This document shows, piece after piece, positions 1 through 3,177 of a DNA stretch of 6,845 nucleotides; position 1 is the first letter of the stretch, and each line of letters starts with the position of its first letter. The notes beneath the pieces are model-generated. The model made no database searches and had not been told where the DNA came from. It saw only the letters and a list, made by a program, of their open reading frames with translations. Where the stretch lies: contig JAJSAJ010000540.1 of NCBI GenBank assembly GCA_024274855.1, positions 1 through 6,845 on the forward strand, written 5' to 3'. Source of the stretch: Planctomycetota bacterium. GTDB lineage: Bacteria > Planctomycetota > Planctomycetia > Pirellulales > Pirellulaceae. Made by a program: the position numbers and the translations under genes.

Positions 1-273
1 GTCCAGATTCAACCGACTCATTATCGACGCCCGTCAAGCAGCCTGGCAAGCAGCTTTTCCGGGTTTTCTCGACAGGCAGGGAATAAATCACAGGCTTCGT
101 GCGTCTTGTATATCACCGGCGCTCAAGTTCTTGCGAACCTTTTGCCGGGTGGATCGTCTTACTCTTCAGAACACTTCAAGCAGGTGACGCGGCCTCGAGC
201 GGGACGCAAGACAGAAGGAATCGGAACGATGATGTTCTTATGGTCGAGTCCCATTACCGAACAGCGCAGCGAT

Positions 274-304
274 GCGTATTTTGCCGGCGGGCCGGCGAAT
301 ACGC
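274..304 (+). other. Long hairpin in the array leader
   Basis: GCGTATT (274-280) pairs with AATACGC (298-304). After a small asymmetric bulge, GCCGG (283-287) pairs with CCGGC (292-296) around a CGGG loop. An outer GCAGC (266-270) can also pair with GCTGC (314-318). No T-run follows, so it is not a terminator. It could be part of a structured RNA ending at the terminator at 395. Confidence 0.5.
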
Positions 305-363
305 TACCCGTGTGCTGCTTGCGTTTGTGACACTTGGCCCGATTCTGTGGGGAATCAGCAAGA

Positions 364-395
364 CCCGGTGTCGCAAACGGCACCGGGCTTTTTTT
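364..395 (+). terminator. Strong rho-independent terminator just upstream of the tRNA array
   Basis: A perfect 10-base stem (364-373 with 378-387, one T-G wobble) closes a CAAA loop and is followed by C and seven T. It ends 9 bases before tRNA-Phe. Either it ends an upstream transcript and the array promoter overlaps it, or it attenuates transcription into the array. Confidence 0.85.
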
Positions 396-404
396 GTGGA
401 TGTT

Positions 405-475
405 GGGCTGGTAGCTGAGATGGTCTAACGCTGGTCTGAAGAGCCGGAGACGTGGATTCGACGCCACCCAGCCCA
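405..475 (+). tRNA. tRNA-Phe(GAA)
   Basis: The acceptor stem GGGCTGG (405-411) pairs perfectly with CCAGCCC (468-474), with discriminator A475. The anticodon arm 431-447 has loop CTGAAGA, anticodon GAA (438-440). The T arm (452-467) is one base short: four pairs plus an A-G mismatch and a 6-base loop. No CCA is encoded; CT follows the discriminator. It is the first gene of the array. Confidence 0.85.
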
Positions 476-508
476 CTTGCGCTCAACGTACGTAAACAGG
501 CAAGACAT

Positions 509-581
509 GCCTCGTTCGTCTAACGGTAAAGGATAGCGGGCTTTCAATCCGCAGACACGGGTTCGATTCCCGTACGGGGTA
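509..581 (+). tRNA. tRNA-Glu(TTC)
   Basis: The acceptor 509-515 pairs fully with 574-580 (one G-T), with discriminator A581. The anticodon loop CTTTCAA (541-547) gives TTC. The T arm is regular: ACGGG, loop TTCGATT, CCCGT. CT follows instead of CCA. Confidence 0.93.
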
Positions 582-587
582 CTCAAT

Positions 588-662
588 CAGAACGTGGCGA
601 AGCATGGTTATCGCACCTGGTCGGGGGCCAGGGGATCGTCGGTTCAAATCCGACCGTTCTGA
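588..662 (+). tRNA. tRNA-Pro(GGG)
   Basis: The acceptor CAGAACG (588-594) pairs with CGTTCTG (655-661), with discriminator A662. The anticodon stem CCTGG/CCAGG closes loop TCGGGGG, anticodon GGG (623-625). The T arm GTCGG/CCGAC has loop TTCAAAT. It is one of three Pro genes here; together they read all four CCN codons. Confidence 0.92.
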
Positions 663-670
663 CTGACGAT

Positions 671-743
671 CGGGCAGAGGTGCAGATGGGAGCACGCCTG
701 CTTCGGGAGCAGGAGGGTCTCGGTTCGACTCCGGGGTGCCCGA
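671..743 (+). tRNA. tRNA-Pro(CGG)
   Basis: The acceptor CGGGCAG (671-677) pairs with 736-742 except for G-G at the last pair; discriminator A743. The anticodon stem CCTGC/GCAGG closes loop TTCGGGA, anticodon CGG (704-706). The T loop is TTCGACT. CT follows the discriminator. Confidence 0.9.
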
Positions 744-750
744 CTTGAAT

Positions 751-846
751 GGTAGTCGAGGGCTGGTTGTCCAGACACGGCTGATAACCGCGCCCGGCTG
801 GGTTCGATTCGGGCACCGATCGGCGTAGCCGGATTGGTCGCTACCA
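751..846 (+). tRNA. tRNA-Ile(GAT)-like gene disrupted by palindromic element
   Basis: The outer acceptor GGTAG (751-755) pairs with CTACC (841-845); discriminator A846 and CT follow. The anticodon loop CTGATAA (781-787) gives GAT in a stem with one mismatch. The T loop TTCGATT (803-809) is present, but the 3' strand of the T stem and the first bases of the 3' acceptor strand are replaced by a 31-base palindromic element in reverse orientation. It is probably non-functional unless the element is removed or tolerated. Confidence 0.65.
810..840 (-). repeat. Palindromic element, copy 1 (reverse orientation)
   Basis: Read on the minus strand it runs CGACCAATCCGGC, a TAC loop, then GCCGATCGGTGCCCG. 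It matches the elements at 1392 and 1833. It replaces the 3' half of the T arm of the Ile gene, and its GTGCCCG end touches the T-loop. The inner stem CCGGC/GCCGG is intact. Confidence 0.8.
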
Positions 847-874
847 CTGATAACCACTTACACGAAAGGAAAAC

Positions 875-958
875 ATGATGTTGCCAGGCCGTTACAAACG
901 CATACGCCCGATCGCCTCCTGGGGTCGTGGTGTAACTGGCAGCACGGCGGACTTTTAA
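875..958 (+). CDS. Possible 27-residue basic peptide ending inside tRNA-Lys
   Basis: ATG at 875 (or the adjacent ATG at 878) follows a good Shine-Dalgarno sequence, AAAGGA (866-871). The frame reads MMLPGRYKRIRPIASWGRG and then runs into tRNA-Lys(TTT). It stops at the TAA (956-958) formed by the last anticodon base and the two A residues after it. I recognise no family. The ribosome binding site is the main support. It fills the widest gap in the first part of the array (847-920). It may be real, a remnant, or chance. Confidence 0.35.
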   Translation: MMLPGRYKRIRPIASWGRGVTGSTADF

Positions 959-993
959 TCCGTACGGTGTGGGTTCGATTCCCTCCGACCCTA
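921..993 (+). tRNA. tRNA-Lys(TTT)
   Basis: The acceptor GGGGTCG (921-927) pairs with CGACCCT (986-992), with discriminator A993. The anticodon loop CTTTTAA gives TTT (954-956). The T arm has one T-T mismatch and loop TTCGATT. CT follows. Confidence 0.93.
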
Positions 994-1001
994 CTTCTCA
1001 C

Positions 1002-1074
1002 TGGCGCGTAGCTCAACGGTGAGAGCGGCGTCCTTATAAGACGCAGGCCGTGGGTTCAACTCCCACCGCGCCGA
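1002..1074 (+). tRNA. tRNA-Ile(TAT)
   Basis: The acceptor TGGCGCG (1002-1008) pairs with CGCGCCG (1067-1073); discriminator A1074. The anticodon stem GCGTC/GACGC closes loop CTTATAA, anticodon TAT (1035-1037). It reads AUA directly, whereas most bacteria use a lysidine-modified CAU tRNA for that codon. Confidence 0.9.
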
Positions 1075-1081
1075 CTGATTC

Positions 1082-1154
1082 GGGACCGTGGCAGACACGG
1101 TAATGCACCGGTCTCTTAAACCGGATGATGTGGGTTCGATACCCACCGGTCCCA
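1082..1154 (+). tRNA. tRNA-Lys(CTT)
   Basis: The acceptor GGGACCG (1082-1088) pairs perfectly with CGGTCCC (1147-1153); discriminator A1154. The anticodon arm CCGGT/ACCGG has loop CTCTTAA, anticodon CTT (1115-1117). The T arm GTGGG/CCCAC has loop TTCGATA. Confidence 0.93.
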
Positions 1155-1161
1155 CTGACAA

Positions 1162-1233
1162 GCACTGGTGATCTAGCGGCGAAGACATTGCACTCGTAAG
1201 GCGGCGACGAGGGTTCGAGTCCCTCCCGGTGCT
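1162..1233 (+). tRNA. tRNA-Thr(CGT)
   Basis: The acceptor GCACTGG (1162-1168) pairs with CCGGTGC (1226-1232), with discriminator T1233, then CT. The anticodon loop CTCGTAA gives CGT (1195-1197). The anticodon stem has one A-G mismatch next to the loop. The T arm GAGGG/CCCTC is perfect. Confidence 0.9.
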
Positions 1234-1266
1234 CTGATGATCTTTGACAATCTGGCTTCCAACCAA

Positions 1267-1337
1267 GCGCCTATGATGTAGCGGCAGCCTACTGCCTTGC
1301 CATGGCGGATGTGTGGGTTCGACTCCCGCTGGGCGCT
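1267..1337 (+). tRNA. tRNA-Gly(GCC)
   Basis: The acceptor GCGCCTA (1267-1273) pairs with TGGGCGC (1330-1336); discriminator T1337, as usual for Gly. The anticodon stem CTGCC/GGCGG closes loop TTGCCAT, anticodon GCC (1299-1301). CT follows. Confidence 0.92.
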
Positions 1338-1345
1338 CTTGGATT

Positions 1346-1448
1346 CAGGACGTGGGAAAGTCTGGTACTCCGCGTGCTTTGGGCGCACGATCGACCAATC
1401 CGGCATCCATGCCGATCGGTGCCCGCGGTTCAAGTCCGACCGTCCTGA
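1346..1448 (+). tRNA. tRNA-Pro(TGG) with palindromic element in the variable region
   Basis: The acceptor CAGGACG (1346-1352) pairs perfectly with CGTCCTG (1441-1447); discriminator A1448, then CT. The anticodon stem CGTGC/GCACG closes loop TTTGGGC, anticodon TGG (1380-1382). Between the anticodon arm and the T-loop lies a 34-base palindrome, which also overwrites the first two bases of the 5' T-stem strand; three T-stem pairs remain. The rest is intact, so it might fold like a class II tRNA with a long variable arm. Confidence 0.75.
1392..1425 (+). repeat. Palindromic element, copy 2
   Basis: It starts CGACCAATC and ends GATCGGTGCCCG. The inner stem CGGCAT/ATGCCG (1401-1406 with 1409-1414) is closed by CC, and ACC (1394-1396) pairs with GGT (1418-1420) across small bulges. 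It lies in the variable region of tRNA-Pro(TGG), with its GTGCCCG end 3 bases from the T-loop. Confidence 0.82.
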
Positions 1449-1461
1449 CTGAACAACACGA

Positions 1462-1536
1462 TGCGGTGGGTCCTGTGCTGGTACGGGAAGGCGACTGTTA
1501 ATCGTCGTGACGCAGGTTCGATTCCTGCCTCCGCAG
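1462..1536 (+). tRNA. tRNA-Asn(GTT)
   Basis: The acceptor TGCGGTG (1462-1468) pairs with CTCCGCA (1529-1535) apart from one T-T; discriminator G1536 suits Asn. The anticodon loop CTGTTAA gives GTT (1497-1499). The T arm GCAGG/CCTGC has loop TTCGATT. CT follows. Confidence 0.93.
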
Positions 1537-1542
1537 CTTTAC

Positions 1543-1627
1543 GGAAGGGCAAGCCAACTGGCGATGGCAGCCGCCCCGAAAGCGGTCGAGCGTAACAGCC
1601 TTGAGGGTTCGACTCCCTCCCTTTCCG
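1543..1627 (+). tRNA. tRNA-Ser(CGA)
   Basis: The acceptor GGAAGGG (1543-1549) pairs with CCTTTCC (1620-1626); discriminator G1627 is typical of Ser. The anticodon loop CCCGAAA gives CGA (1577-1579). A 16-base variable arm (1587-1602) marks a class II tRNA. The T arm is GAGGG/CCCTC. Confidence 0.93.
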
Positions 1628-1638
1628 CTTCACAACAT

Positions 1639-1710
1639 GTGCCCTTGGCCGAGCGGCAAAGGTTCCAGGCTTCCAACCTGGCGAGGCAGGTTCGACTCCC
1701 GCAGGGCACT
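1639..1710 (+). tRNA. tRNA-Gly(TCC)
   Basis: The acceptor GTGCCCT (1639-1645) pairs perfectly with AGGGCAC (1703-1709); discriminator T1710. The anticodon stem CCAGG/CCTGG closes loop CTTCCAA, anticodon TCC (1672-1674). One A-C mismatch sits in the T stem. CT follows. Confidence 0.93.
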
Positions 1711-1718
1711 CTGAGCTT

Positions 1719-1788
1719 GGGTCGGTAGCTCAGCGGCAGAGCAGGTGGTCGCGATCGCGACTTGTGAGTTCGAGTCTCACGGCTTCCG
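1719..1788 (+). pseudogene. tRNA-like gene with palindrome in place of the anticodon arm
   Basis: The D arm (GCTCAGCGGCAGAGC, 1728-1742) and a perfect T arm (GTGAG, TTCGAGT, CTCAC, 1764-1780) are normal, and CT follows G1788. The anticodon arm is instead a perfect 14-base palindrome GTCGCGATCGCGAC (1748-1761), which folds with a 4-base loop and leaves no anticodon. The acceptor halves (1719-1725 and 1781-1787) pair only at the outer three positions. It may be a decayed tRNA or a tRNA mimic. Confidence 0.6.
1748..1761. repeat. Perfect 14-base palindrome, GTCGC-GATC-GCGAC
   Basis: It equals its own reverse complement. It contains the octamer GCGATCGC known as HIP1 in cyanobacteria. It has the same outer arms as the palindrome at 2394-2407, which also occupies an anticodon arm. 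Confidence 0.85.
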
Positions 1789-1803
1789 CTGATGCTTGAT
1801 CGT

Positions 1804-1889
1804 GTGTCCCTGGTGTAACGGTAGCATGACTACGACCAATCCAGCCATCCATGGCTGATCGGTGCCCGGTTCAAATCCCACCTGAGCCA
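1804..1889 (+). pseudogene. tRNA-like gene disrupted by palindromic element, anticodon lost
   Basis: The D-arm region TGGTGTAACGGTAGCA (1811-1826) and the T loop TTCAAAT (1870-1876) with discriminator A1889 and CT are recognisable. From 1833 to 1868 the sequence is the palindromic element, which replaces the 3' anticodon arm, the variable region and part of the T stem. The acceptor halves (1804-1810 and 1882-1888) pair poorly. The original identity cannot be read. Confidence 0.55.
1833..1868 (+). repeat. Palindromic element, copy 3
   Basis: It starts CGACCAATC and ends GATCGGTGCCCG like copy 2. The inner stem is changed in a compensating way: CAGCCAT pairs with ATGGCTG where copy 2 has CGGCAT with ATGCCG. 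Its GTGCCCG end lies 1 base from the T-loop. Confidence 0.82.
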
Positions 1890-1904
1890 CTAACAAGACA
1901 ACAT

Positions 1905-1979
1905 GCCCTCGTGGAGCAGCCTGGAGTGCTCGCCTGCCTGTCACGCAGGAGATCGTCGGTTCAAATCCGTCCGGGGGTG
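1905..1979 (+). tRNA. tRNA-Asp(GTC)
   Basis: The acceptor GCCCTCG (1905-1911) pairs with CGGGGGT (1972-1978) using G-T wobbles; discriminator G1979 suits Asp. The anticodon stem CCTGC/GCAGG closes loop CTGTCAC, anticodon GTC (1940-1942). The T arm has one T-T mismatch. CT follows. Confidence 0.92.
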
Positions 1980-1986
1980 CTGAAAT

Positions 1987-2062
1987 GACGCGGTACGCGA
2001 ATAGGCATAGCGACCAAGCTCAAACCTTGGTGTCTGCGGGTTCTACTCCCGCCTGCGTGTCA
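1987..2062 (+). tRNA. tRNA-Leu(CAA) with short variable region
   Basis: The anticodon stem CCAAG/CTTGG closes loop CTCAAAC, anticodon CAA (2021-2023). The T arm GCGGG/CCCGC is perfect, with loop TTCTACT. The acceptor GACGCGG can pair with 2053-2059 (six of seven) or slip two bases to end at A2062, which keeps the A-CT ending. The variable region is only about five bases (2031-2035), unlike standard bacterial Leu tRNAs. The 3' end could be 2060. Confidence 0.8.
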
Positions 2063-2071
2063 CTTGAACAT

Positions 2072-2140
2072 TGCAGGTGGGCAGGGACCCAACTGGCTTT
2101 CATACGGCCGGTGCGCCCGGTTCGATACCGGGACCTGCAA
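2072..2140 (+). tRNA. tRNA-Met(CAT) or Ile2(CAT)
   Basis: The acceptor TGCAGGT (2072-2078) pairs perfectly with ACCTGCA (2133-2139); discriminator A2140. The anticodon CAT (2101-2103) lies in a wobble-closed stem. The T arm CCCGG/CCGGG is perfect. Sequence alone does not separate elongator Met from the lysidine-dependent Ile tRNA. Only CT separates it from the next gene. Confidence 0.88.
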
Positions 2141-2142
2141 CT

Positions 2143-2211
2143 TGCGGGTGGGCCAGTGCTCATCCAGGCCTCATAAGCCAGGACTGCCGGGTGCGACCCC
2201 CGGACCCGCTA
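2143..2211 (+). tRNA. tRNA-Met(CAT), possible initiator
   Basis: GCGGGT (2144-2149) pairs with ACCCGC (2204-2209), and the first acceptor pair T2143-T2210 is open; an unpaired first position is typical of bacterial initiator tRNA. The anticodon loop CTCATAA gives CAT (2172-2174). The initiator's three G-C pairs at the end of the anticodon stem are not all there. The T loop is the unusual TGCGACC. Confidence 0.8.
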
Positions 2212-2220
2212 CTTGGAAAC

Positions 2221-2360
2221 AGCCGGGTACGCAAACAGGCAAAGCGACGAGGTCGAGAGCCTCGTGACTTTGTGGGAGCAAGTGCTGCCGCCGACCGACA
2301 GGGAGGATGAAGGCAGCACGCGGTAGAGGTTCGCGCAGCAGCCGACTCCCACCTCGGTCA
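2221..2360 (+). tRNA. tRNA-Leu(GAG) with a ~66-base insertion in the T-loop
   Basis: The acceptor 2221-2227 pairs with 2353-2359 at six of seven positions; discriminator A2360, then CT. The anticodon stem CGAGG/CCTCG closes loop TCGAGAG, anticodon GAG (2255-2257). The T stem GTGGG (2272-2276) pairs with CCCAC (2348-2352), but about 66 extra bases (2277-2342) split the T-loop. Its D arm and short variable region resemble the Leu(CAA) gene. The gene may need the insert removed, or be non-functional. Confidence 0.7.
2277..2342 (+). other. Structured insertion in the T-loop of tRNA-Leu(GAG)
   Basis: It holds an 8-base hairpin, GTGCTGCC (2282-2289) with GGCAGCAC (2312-2319), and near its end a GGTTCG (2328-2333) resembling the interrupted T-arm sequence. 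It differs from the three palindromic elements. The exact edges are uncertain by a few bases. No coding potential is visible. An intron, a small mobile element or a recombination scar are all possible. Confidence 0.6.
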
Positions 2361-2367
2361 CTGACAT

Positions 2368-2437
2368 GATCCCGTGGTCCAACGGCGAAGACGGTCGCCG
2401 CGGCGACAAATCGCTGGTTCGATTCCAGCCGGGATCA
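2368..2437 (+). pseudogene. tRNA-like gene with palindrome in place of the anticodon arm
   Basis: The acceptor GATCCCG (2368-2374) pairs perfectly with CGGGATC (2430-2436), discriminator A2437 and CT follow, and the T arm GCTGG/CCAGC with loop TTCGATT is perfect. The anticodon arm is a perfect 14-base palindrome GTCGCCGCGGCGAC (2394-2407) with a 4-base loop, so no anticodon can be read. Because all other parts are intact, maintenance as an anticodon-less tRNA mimic is conceivable. Confidence 0.65.
2394..2407. repeat. Perfect 14-base palindrome, GTCGC-CGCG-GCGAC
   Basis: It is self-complementary, with the same GTCGC/GCGAC arms as 1748-1761 but a different centre. It lies where the anticodon arm should be. 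Confidence 0.85.
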
Positions 2438-2447
2438 CTGATACGAC

Positions 2448-2518
2448 GGTCTGTAAGTGTTGTGGCAGCACGCCGCTGTGGTAAGGCGGAAGATCGGGTT
2501 CAAGTCCCGAACGGACCT
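2448..2518 (+). tRNA. tRNA-Thr(GGT)
   Basis: The acceptor GGTCTGT (2448-2454) pairs with ACGGACC (2511-2517); discriminator T2518. The anticodon loop GTGGTAA gives GGT (2480-2482). The T arm TCGGG/CCCGA is perfect. It is one of two genes not followed by CT; AT follows. Confidence 0.9.
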
Positions 2519-2527
2519 ATTGAACGC

Positions 2528-2598
2528 GGGCTGCTCGTCCAACGGCAGGACACCTGGCTTGCATCCAGGAGATCGGGGTTCAAGTCCTCGGCGGTCCA
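2528..2598 (+). tRNA. tRNA-Ala(TGC)
   Basis: The acceptor GGGCTGC (2528-2534) pairs with GCGGTCC (2591-2597) with two wobbles; discriminator A2598. The anticodon stem CCTGG/CCAGG closes loop CTTGCAT, anticodon TGC (2560-2562). The T loop is TTCAAGT. CT follows. Confidence 0.92.
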
Positions 2599-2609
2599 CT
2601 TGAAAACAA

Positions 2610-2680
2610 GGGCTCATGGTCCAACGGTAAGACATCGCCCTGGCGTGGCGGCAATCCCAGTTCCACTCTGGGTGGGTCCA
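2610..2680 (+). tRNA. tRNA-Ala(GGC)
   Basis: The acceptor GGGCTCA (2610-2616) pairs with TGGGTCC (2673-2679); discriminator A2680. The anticodon stem TCGCC/GGCGG closes loop CTGGCGT, anticodon GGC (2642-2644). The T arm CCCAG/CTGGG is perfect, with the unusual loop TTCCACT. TT follows instead of CT. Confidence 0.9.
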
Positions 2681-2697
2681 TTTGTGGGAGAAACGGC

Positions 2698-2955
2698 ATG
2701 CAGCGTTGGCACCGCGAAAGGCATATTGCACGTAGGCATCAGCGTGACCGACGGCTTCTGATCGGCAGTGAGCCCGAGCAACAGGTCAACCGCGATCGCC
2801 AACTGAGGAGATTGCGCAAGCGTAACGCTCTCGACTGCGGCAAAGCTAAATGCTTCCTGTGCCACAGTGACAAGCTGTTGGATCGTCCAACACGAGAGGA
2901 GTGCTTGGCCGACCTGAAGATGCAGGAAGGGATAGACGAGTTGTACGGAAGGTAA
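2698..2955 (+). CDS. Small basic protein with C-x4-C-x2-C cluster, function unknown
   Basis: This 85-residue protein starts at ATG 2698 after GGGAGA (2685-2690) and stops at TAA 2953. The first half is strongly basic (many Arg, His and Gln up to about residue 45), which would suit nucleic-acid binding. The second half has DCGKAKCFLCHSDK around residues 46-59, with three Cys and a His that could bind zinc, and then an acidic helix-like tail. The N-terminal start is well supported by the ribosome binding site. I recall similar small DCG-x-x-x-C-x-x-CH proteins in phage and bacterial genomes near tRNAs, without known function; this is memory, not a search. Its last nine coding bases, including the stop, form the 5' acceptor strand of tRNA-Ser(GCT). 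Confidence 0.75.
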   Translation: MQRWHRERHIARRHQRDRRLLIGSEPEQQVNRDRQLRRLRKRNALDCGKAKCFLCHSDKLLDRPTREECLADLKMQEGIDELYGR

Positions 2956-3033
2956 CCGAACTGGCTCAGGAAACTGGTTGCTAACCAGTCGCCCGATCAA
3001 GGGTTGGATAGGGTTCGATTCCCCCACCTTCCG
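2947..3033 (+). tRNA. tRNA-Ser(GCT)
   Basis: The acceptor GGAAGGT (2947-2953) pairs perfectly with ACCTTCC (3026-3032); discriminator G3033, then CT. The anticodon stem ACTGG/CCAGT closes loop TTGCTAA, anticodon GCT (2980-2982). A long variable arm (2990-3008, CGCCC pairing with GGGTTG) marks class II. The T stem has only three firm pairs. It overlaps the end of the preceding CDS by nine bases. Confidence 0.92.
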
Positions 3034-3053
3034 CTGAAGAACGAAACACACAT

Positions 3054-3126
3054 GTTGACCGTGGCCTAATGGTAAGGCGCTTGATTGTGGCTCAAGTAGA
3101 TGCCGGTTCAAATCCGGTCGGTCAAC
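3054..3126 (+). tRNA. tRNA-His(GTG)
   Basis: A 7-pair acceptor (3055-3061 with 3119-3125) is extended by G3054, which faces discriminator C3126: the G-1:C73 pair that marks His tRNA. The anticodon stem CTTGA/TCAAG closes loop TTGTGGC, anticodon GTG (3087-3089). CT follows C73. Confidence 0.94.
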
Positions 3127-3177
3127 CTTTCGTAAATAAGGAGAGAAGTCTTCACCAAGGTACTGAACAGACCTACG

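Larger units (their letters stand above)
1..404. other. Leader region without a convincing gene
   Basis: No open frame here has a good ribosome binding site, a recognisable domain or a clear coding bias. The open frames that exist on both strands overlap each other and run into the first tRNA, so I treat them as chance. The stretch contains a long hairpin at 274-304 and an intrinsic terminator at 364-395, listed separately. It may be the end of an upstream transcript, a small RNA, or the leader of the tRNA array. I see no clear promoter. Confidence 0.5.

Noticed and set aside
266..395. tmRNA or RNase P RNA in the leader
   Set aside because: No tRNA-like ends, tag-coding frame or conserved core of either RNA is visible; only hairpins and a terminator.
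99..428. Open frames on both strands in the first 430 bases
   Set aside because: They overlap each other, cross the terminator at 364-395 and end in tRNA-Phe, with Cys- and Arg-rich sequences lacking any motif and no good ribosome binding site.
1392..1425. Integron attC site or CRISPR repeat
   Set aside because: The palindromic element lacks the GTTRRRY/RYYYAAC ends of attC and there are only three irregularly placed copies inside tRNAs, with no spacers of uniform length and no cas genes.
2221..2360. Group I intron in tRNA-Leu
   Set aside because: Known bacterial tRNA-Leu introns sit in the anticodon loop and are hundreds of bases long; this insert is about 66 bases, lies in the T-loop and lacks group I core motifs.
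2368..2437. Reading the gene as tRNA-Val(GAC) from the GCGACAAA segment
   Set aside because: The 3' anticodon stem would have to use the T-stem bases and no variable region would remain.
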